Below, piece after piece: positions 51,533 through 54,715 of a stretch of DNA of 54,715 nucleotides (within the stretch, counting starts at the first letter, position 1; every line of letters begins with the position of its first letter). Source of the DNA: JBCCGG01 sp039029395. Its GTDB lineage: Bacteria; Pseudomonadota; Alphaproteobacteria; Kiloniellales; JAKSDN01. Position numbers and translations under genes: made by a program. The DNA lies in assembly GCA_039029395.1 (NCBI GenBank), contig JBCCGG010000041.1, forward strand, positions 1-54,715, written 5' to 3'. The notes beneath the pieces are model-generated. The model was not told where the DNA came from and did no database searches. It saw only the letters and a list, made by a program, of their open reading frames with translations.

Positions 51533-52672
51533 TCAGGTTACCAAGTCTCGGAGGAAGTCGAAAATCTTTACGTGATGAACAATATCGTTCCAGGTCGCGA
51601 ACACCATCAGGCCCAAGACCAACGCCAAACCAATTCGAAGACCATATTCCTGTGCTCTCATGCCGAGCGGCTTCCCTCGCACGGCCTCGATTGCATAAAA
51701 CAAGAGGTGTCCCCCGTCGAGCATCGGAATGGGAAAGAGGTTGATCAGGCCCAAGTTTATCGACAGCACGGCGATGAACCAGATCACCGGAACCATGCCT
51801 GTCTCGGCAACTTGACCCGACATCTTGGCGATTCGCAAGGGGCCGCCCAGCTCGGCCGCGCTGCGGCTTCCGGTGATGATCTGGCCGACCGCCTTTAGGG
51901 TGGTCATGGTGATCGACCAGGTCTCCTCGGTGGCCCAATAGAGCGCCGATAAGGGGTTGCGCTTGATGTAGTCCACGCCGCTGCGGCTGATGCCCAGGCG
52001 GCCGATGCGGTTGACGTTGCCGAAGTTGTCGGTTTCCTCGACCACCGAGGGCGTCACCTGCAGTTCGACCGGCAGGCCGTCGCGCTCGACCAAGACCTCA
52101 AGCGGCTCGCCCGGCGAGAGAGATACGATGCGCTGTAGGTCCTCGAAGCTGTCGATCCCCCAGGCATTGATCTCAAGGATCTTGTCGTTCGGCTGAAAGC
52201 CCGCTTCGGCGGCGGCGCTGTCTGGCACCACCTGGCCGACCACGGCTGGCGTGAATGGCTGGCCCACAAAGGTAAAGAGCCCGGCCAGAACGACAATCGC
52301 GAAGAGGAAGTTGGCCAAGGGCCCACCGGCGACGATCCAGGCGCGCTGGCCCAGTCGTTTGTAGGGAAAGGCCTGGGCCTTCTCCTCGTCGCTCAATTCG
52401 GATATGGAGCCGTCGGCCCGCGCGCTAGCGGCGTCGGCGTCGCCGTACATCTTCACGTAGCCGCCCAAGGGGATCAGGCTGAACTTCCAGCGGGTTCGCG
52501 CCCGGTCGGTCCAGCCGAAGATCTCGGGCCCGAAGCCGATCGAGAAGACCTCGACCCGCACCCCGTTGCGCCGCGCGATCAGATAGTGGCCAAGCTCATG
52601 AACAAAGACCAGAACCGTCAAAATGACGAGAAACGGCACGCCAAAGCCAAACCATCCACTCGGTATTTCCAT
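51533..52672 (-). CDS. rseP: Site-2 intramembrane metalloprotease RseP
   Basis: Cleaves anti-sigma factors and leftover signal peptides in the membrane. The 379-residue protein has the zinc site HELGH in VFVHELGHYLIARRNGV, the FSIGFGPEIFGW and LIPLGGYVKMYGD family blocks, one PDZ domain (about 130-215) and the LDG motif in LINLFPIPMLDGGHLLFYAI. The upstream 190 bases to dxr show no gene. Confidence 0.96.
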   Translation of the reverse strand: MEIPSGWFGFGVPFLVILTVLVFVHELGHYLIARRNGVRVEVFSIGFGPEIFGWTDRARTRWKFSLIPLGGYVKMYGDADAASARADGSISELSDEEKAQAFPYKRLGQRAWIVAGGPLANFLFAIVVLAGLFTFVGQPFTPAVVGQVVPDSAAAEAGFQPNDKILEINAWGIDSFEDLQRIVSLSPGEPLEVLVERDGLPVELQVTPSVVEETDNFGNVNRIGRLGISRSGVDYIKRNPLSALYWATEETWSITMTTLKAVGQIITGSRSAAELGGPLRIAKMSGQVAETGMVPVIWFIAVLSINLGLINLFPIPMLDGGHLLFYAIEAVRGKPLGMRAQEYGLRIGLALVLGLMVFATWNDIVHHVKIFDFLRDLVT

Positions 52673-52862
52673 CTCGTATCGTCCCGTGCCGTCGTCCGTT
52701 AACCGGTTCGTTATTCTAAGGTCTACCAGATGGCCCTCAAGCCAGTCTTAAGGCAAAGAACCTTTGGTCACAATCTCTTTAGGCCTCAGCCGGCCGCCGT
52801 CAGGCTCTCCGTCACACTGGCTTTATCTAGGCTATGCAAGGACTTGAGGGCAATTCTCGCGA

Positions 52863-54056
52863 CTATCTCGCCCCGTTGAGAGCGCCGCTTGCCCGGGCCC
52901 TTGCCGTCAGGTCGATCTCGTGAACCTGCTCCAAGGACTCGAGATTCTCTATTTGGTAGTCGTTGAGCACCCTTTCAACGACCTCTGATATGGCACAGAA
53001 GCCGATTTCCCCGTCGAGAAAGGCCTGTACCGCGACCTCGTTGGCGGCGTTCAGGACGGTTGGCGCACAGCCGCCGGCGCTGAGGGCCTCGCGCGCCAGT
53101 CTCAAGGCCGGAAAGCGCGCCGGATCGGGCGGCTCGAAGGTCAGGGTATGGTTGGTCGCGAAGTCCAATCGATCGACCGGCGCATGCATCCGGTCTGGCC
53201 AGGCCAGGGTGTAGGCGATCGGGGTGCGCATGTCCGGTTGGCCGAGCTGGGCCAGGACGGAGCCGTCCACGTAGGCCACCATGGAGTGGATAACCGACTG
53301 GGGATGAACCAGAATCTCGATCTGTTCCTGAGGCAGGCCAAAGAGATGCACCGCCTCGATCAGCTCCAGTCCCTTGTTCATCATGGTCGCTGAATCGACC
53401 GAGATCTTGGCGCCCATGTCCCAGTTCGGGTGGGCCACCGCCTGAGCCGGCGTGGCGCGCGCCATGTCCTCGATCTTCCAGTCTCTGAATGGTCCACCCG
53501 AGGCGGTCAGGATGATCCGCTCGACGCTGTCCCGGCGGCCCGGCTCAAGCACCTGAAAGATCGCGTTGTGCTCGGAATCGACCGGCAGCAAGGTCGCCCC
53601 GTGCGCGGCGATCTCCGAGACCATGAGCTGACCGGCGCATACCAGGGTTTCCTTGTTGGCAAGCGCAATGGCCGCGCCGCGCCGCACCGCGGTCAAGGTC
53701 GGCGCTAGGCCGGCCGCGCCGACGATGGCCGCCATGACCCAGTCGGCCGGCCGCGCGGCCGCCTCGTCGAGCGCCTCCTGACCGGCCGCGACCTCGATAT
53801 CCAAGCCCGCCAGGGCCTCCTTAAGCTCCCGGTAACAGCTCTCGTCGGCGACCACCGCCAGCTTCGGGCGCAGGCGGCGCGCCTGATCGGCCAGCACCTC
53901 GACGTTTGTGTGGGCGGTCAGCGCCTCGATTTCGTAGGCCGGCAGATCGCGCTCGATCAGGTCGATCGTGTTGCAGCCAACCGAGCCGCTGGAGCCCAAG
54001 ATGGTGATCCGCCGGGGCGCCGCGACCGCGCAAGGCTGGGTACGCGCTAGAGCCAT
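52863..54056 (-). CDS. dxr: 1-deoxy-D-xylulose 5-phosphate reductoisomerase
   Basis: Committed step of the MEP isoprenoid pathway. The 397-residue protein has the NADPH loop ITILGSSGSVGCNTIDLIER, LANKETLVCAGQLM, the metal/substrate region LLPVDSEHNAIFQ, LTASGGPFRDW and SVDSATMMNKGLELIEA. The ATG at 54056 overlaps the cdsA end by ten bases; a start at 54083 would lie inside cdsA. Confidence 0.97.
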   Translation of the reverse strand: MALARTQPCAVAAPRRITILGSSGSVGCNTIDLIERDLPAYEIEALTAHTNVEVLADQARRLRPKLAVVADESCYRELKEALAGLDIEVAAGQEALDEAAARPADWVMAAIVGAAGLAPTLTAVRRGAAIALANKETLVCAGQLMVSEIAAHGATLLPVDSEHNAIFQVLEPGRRDSVERIILTASGGPFRDWKIEDMARATPAQAVAHPNWDMGAKISVDSATMMNKGLELIEAVHLFGLPQEQIEILVHPQSVIHSMVAYVDGSVLAQLGQPDMRTPIAYTLAWPDRMHAPVDRLDFATNHTLTFEPPDPARFPALRLAREALSAGGCAPTVLNAANEVAVQAFLDGEIGFCAISEVVERVLNDYQIENLESLEQVHEIDLTARARASGALNGAR

Positions 54057-54715
54057 GAGGATCCCCCTGTCCGATCGAGCCACACCACAGCGGCCAGCAC
54101 GACGCTCGCCAGGAGAAGACTGTCGACACGGTCCAAGATGCCGCCGTGCCCCGGAATCAAGCTCCCGGAGTCCTTCGCGCCGAAGCGGCGCTTGACCATC
54201 GATTCCAACAGATCACCTCCCTGGGCAACCAGCGCCAGGGCGCCGGACAGAAGGCCTAGCTTAACCGGCCCGCCCGAGTCTTGAAATAGCGCAAGCACCA
54301 CACCCAGCAAGGCGGCGGCCAGCAGCCCTCCGAACAGGCCGGCCCAGGTCTTGCCCGGGCTGATCTTGGGCGCCAGCTTGGGCCCGCCGATCAGCCGTCC
54401 GGCGGCATAGGCGCCGGTATCGGCGATCCAGATCACCAGGATCAGCCAGAAGATCAGCTCCCGCCCCTCGCCCGGCAGGCGGCGTAGCCAAATGAAGCCG
54501 ATGCAGGCGAGCGAGATATAGACGATCGCAAGCCCATACCACGGGGCCGGCCCCTCCGCGCCGCGCCAGGCCACAACCAGCGTCACCACGAGCCCGGCCA
54601 GGAGGATCCACGGCACCAGGTCGTAGTGGCCAAGCGCAGCGGCGATCACCGGAAGCGCCGTGGCGGCCACGGTCAGCCGCCCGGCGGGCCCGACGCGGCC
54701 CTGGCCGCACAACCC
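54047..54715 (-). CDS. cdsA: Phosphatidate cytidylyltransferase, 3' part
   Basis: Makes CDP-diacylglycerol for phospholipid synthesis. The visible 222 codons are the C-terminal part, with several membrane spans, IADTGAYAAGRLIGGPKLAP, KISPGKTWAGLFGG and the family signature SGSLIPGHGGILDRVDSLLL. The frame is open through the right edge at 54715, so the N-terminus is outside. It overlaps the dxr start, continuing the cdsA-dxr-rseP-bamA operon order. Confidence 0.95.
   Translation of the reverse strand, partial: GLCGQGRVGPAGRLTVAATALPVIAAALGHYDLVPWILLAGLVVTLVVAWRGAEGPAPWYGLAIVYISLACIGFIWLRRLPGEGRELIFWLILVIWIADTGAYAAGRLIGGPKLAPKISPGKTWAGLFGGLLAAALLGVVLALFQDSGGPVKLGLLSGALALVAQGGDLLESMVKRRFGAKDSGSLIPGHGGILDRVDSLLLASVVLAAVVWLDRTGGSSWL

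Overview
The window is high-GC DNA from the chromosome of an alphaproteobacterium, most likely Rhodospirillales or Kiloniellales-like. The evidence is the conserved gene order tpiA-secG-pyrG-eno-ftsB-pdhABC, trpE-trpGDC-moaC-moeA-lexA-comEC-gltX-gltA and lpxB-lpxI-lpxA-fabZ-lpxD-ompH-bamA-rseP-dxr-cdsA. Supporting signs are a PdhB carrying its own lipoyl domain, LpxI in place of LpxH, and a GAAC-N7-GAAC LexA site in front of lexA. Assignments rest on reading motifs, gene order and signals; no database search was run.

Layout. 1-3322 (minus): pdhC (5' end only), pdhB, pdhA and an FtsB-like protein. 3445-12241: an accessory block with an orphan ABC binding protein, a SnoaL-like/SABATH methyltransferase pair, a cobalamin riboswitch controlling a tiny membrane protein plus a cluster-9 metal ABC importer, another methyltransferase, small unknown frames and a GlcG/HbpS-like secreted protein. 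12614-13891: eno. 14037-17840: a second accessory block with a creatininase-family enzyme, two PEP-CTERM proteins, a YtoQ protein and broken copies of the creatininase and pyrG 3' ends. 18005-20947: pyrG, secG, tpiA. 21138-24547: ppiD-like and trpE. 24544-30537: a third accessory block that splits trpE from trpG, with an unknown protein, an EamA permease, a divergent polysaccharide deacetylase, an ankyrin-cytochrome c fusion, a PhyH dioxygenase and its divergent LysR regulator. 30595-40718: trpGDC, moaC, moeA, lexA, comEC, gltX, gltA. 40711-44377: two VOC proteins, DUF1330, a small protein, Ada-AlkA and Ogt. 44367-54715 (minus): lipid A, outer-membrane assembly and isoprenoid genes, ending inside cdsA.

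How the genes work together. The minus-strand end is a surface-assembly cluster: lipid A acylation and disaccharide synthesis (LpxA/D/I/B), FabZ, Skp and BamA for outer-membrane proteins, RseP, and Dxr and CdsA for isoprenoid and phospholipid precursors. The trp genes convert chorismate to indole-glycerol phosphate. The pdh genes, eno and gltA are central carbon enzymes.

Two things stand out. First, the riboswitch at about 6541-6740 is followed by a canonical Shine-Dalgarno site and a 45-residue single-span membrane protein, then 15 bases later by a ZnuCBA/TroA-type importer. This is a candidate B12-repressed cobalt (or other metal) uptake system with an undescribed small subunit. Second, accessory genes in this window are repeatedly bordered by truncated, diverged copies of the neighbouring core gene. 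The trpG 5' end is duplicated around phyH-lysR, the pyrG 3' end is duplicated beyond a PEP-CTERM gene, and the creatininase 3' end occurs twice more. This pattern suggests insertion by recombination anchored in homologous gene ends.
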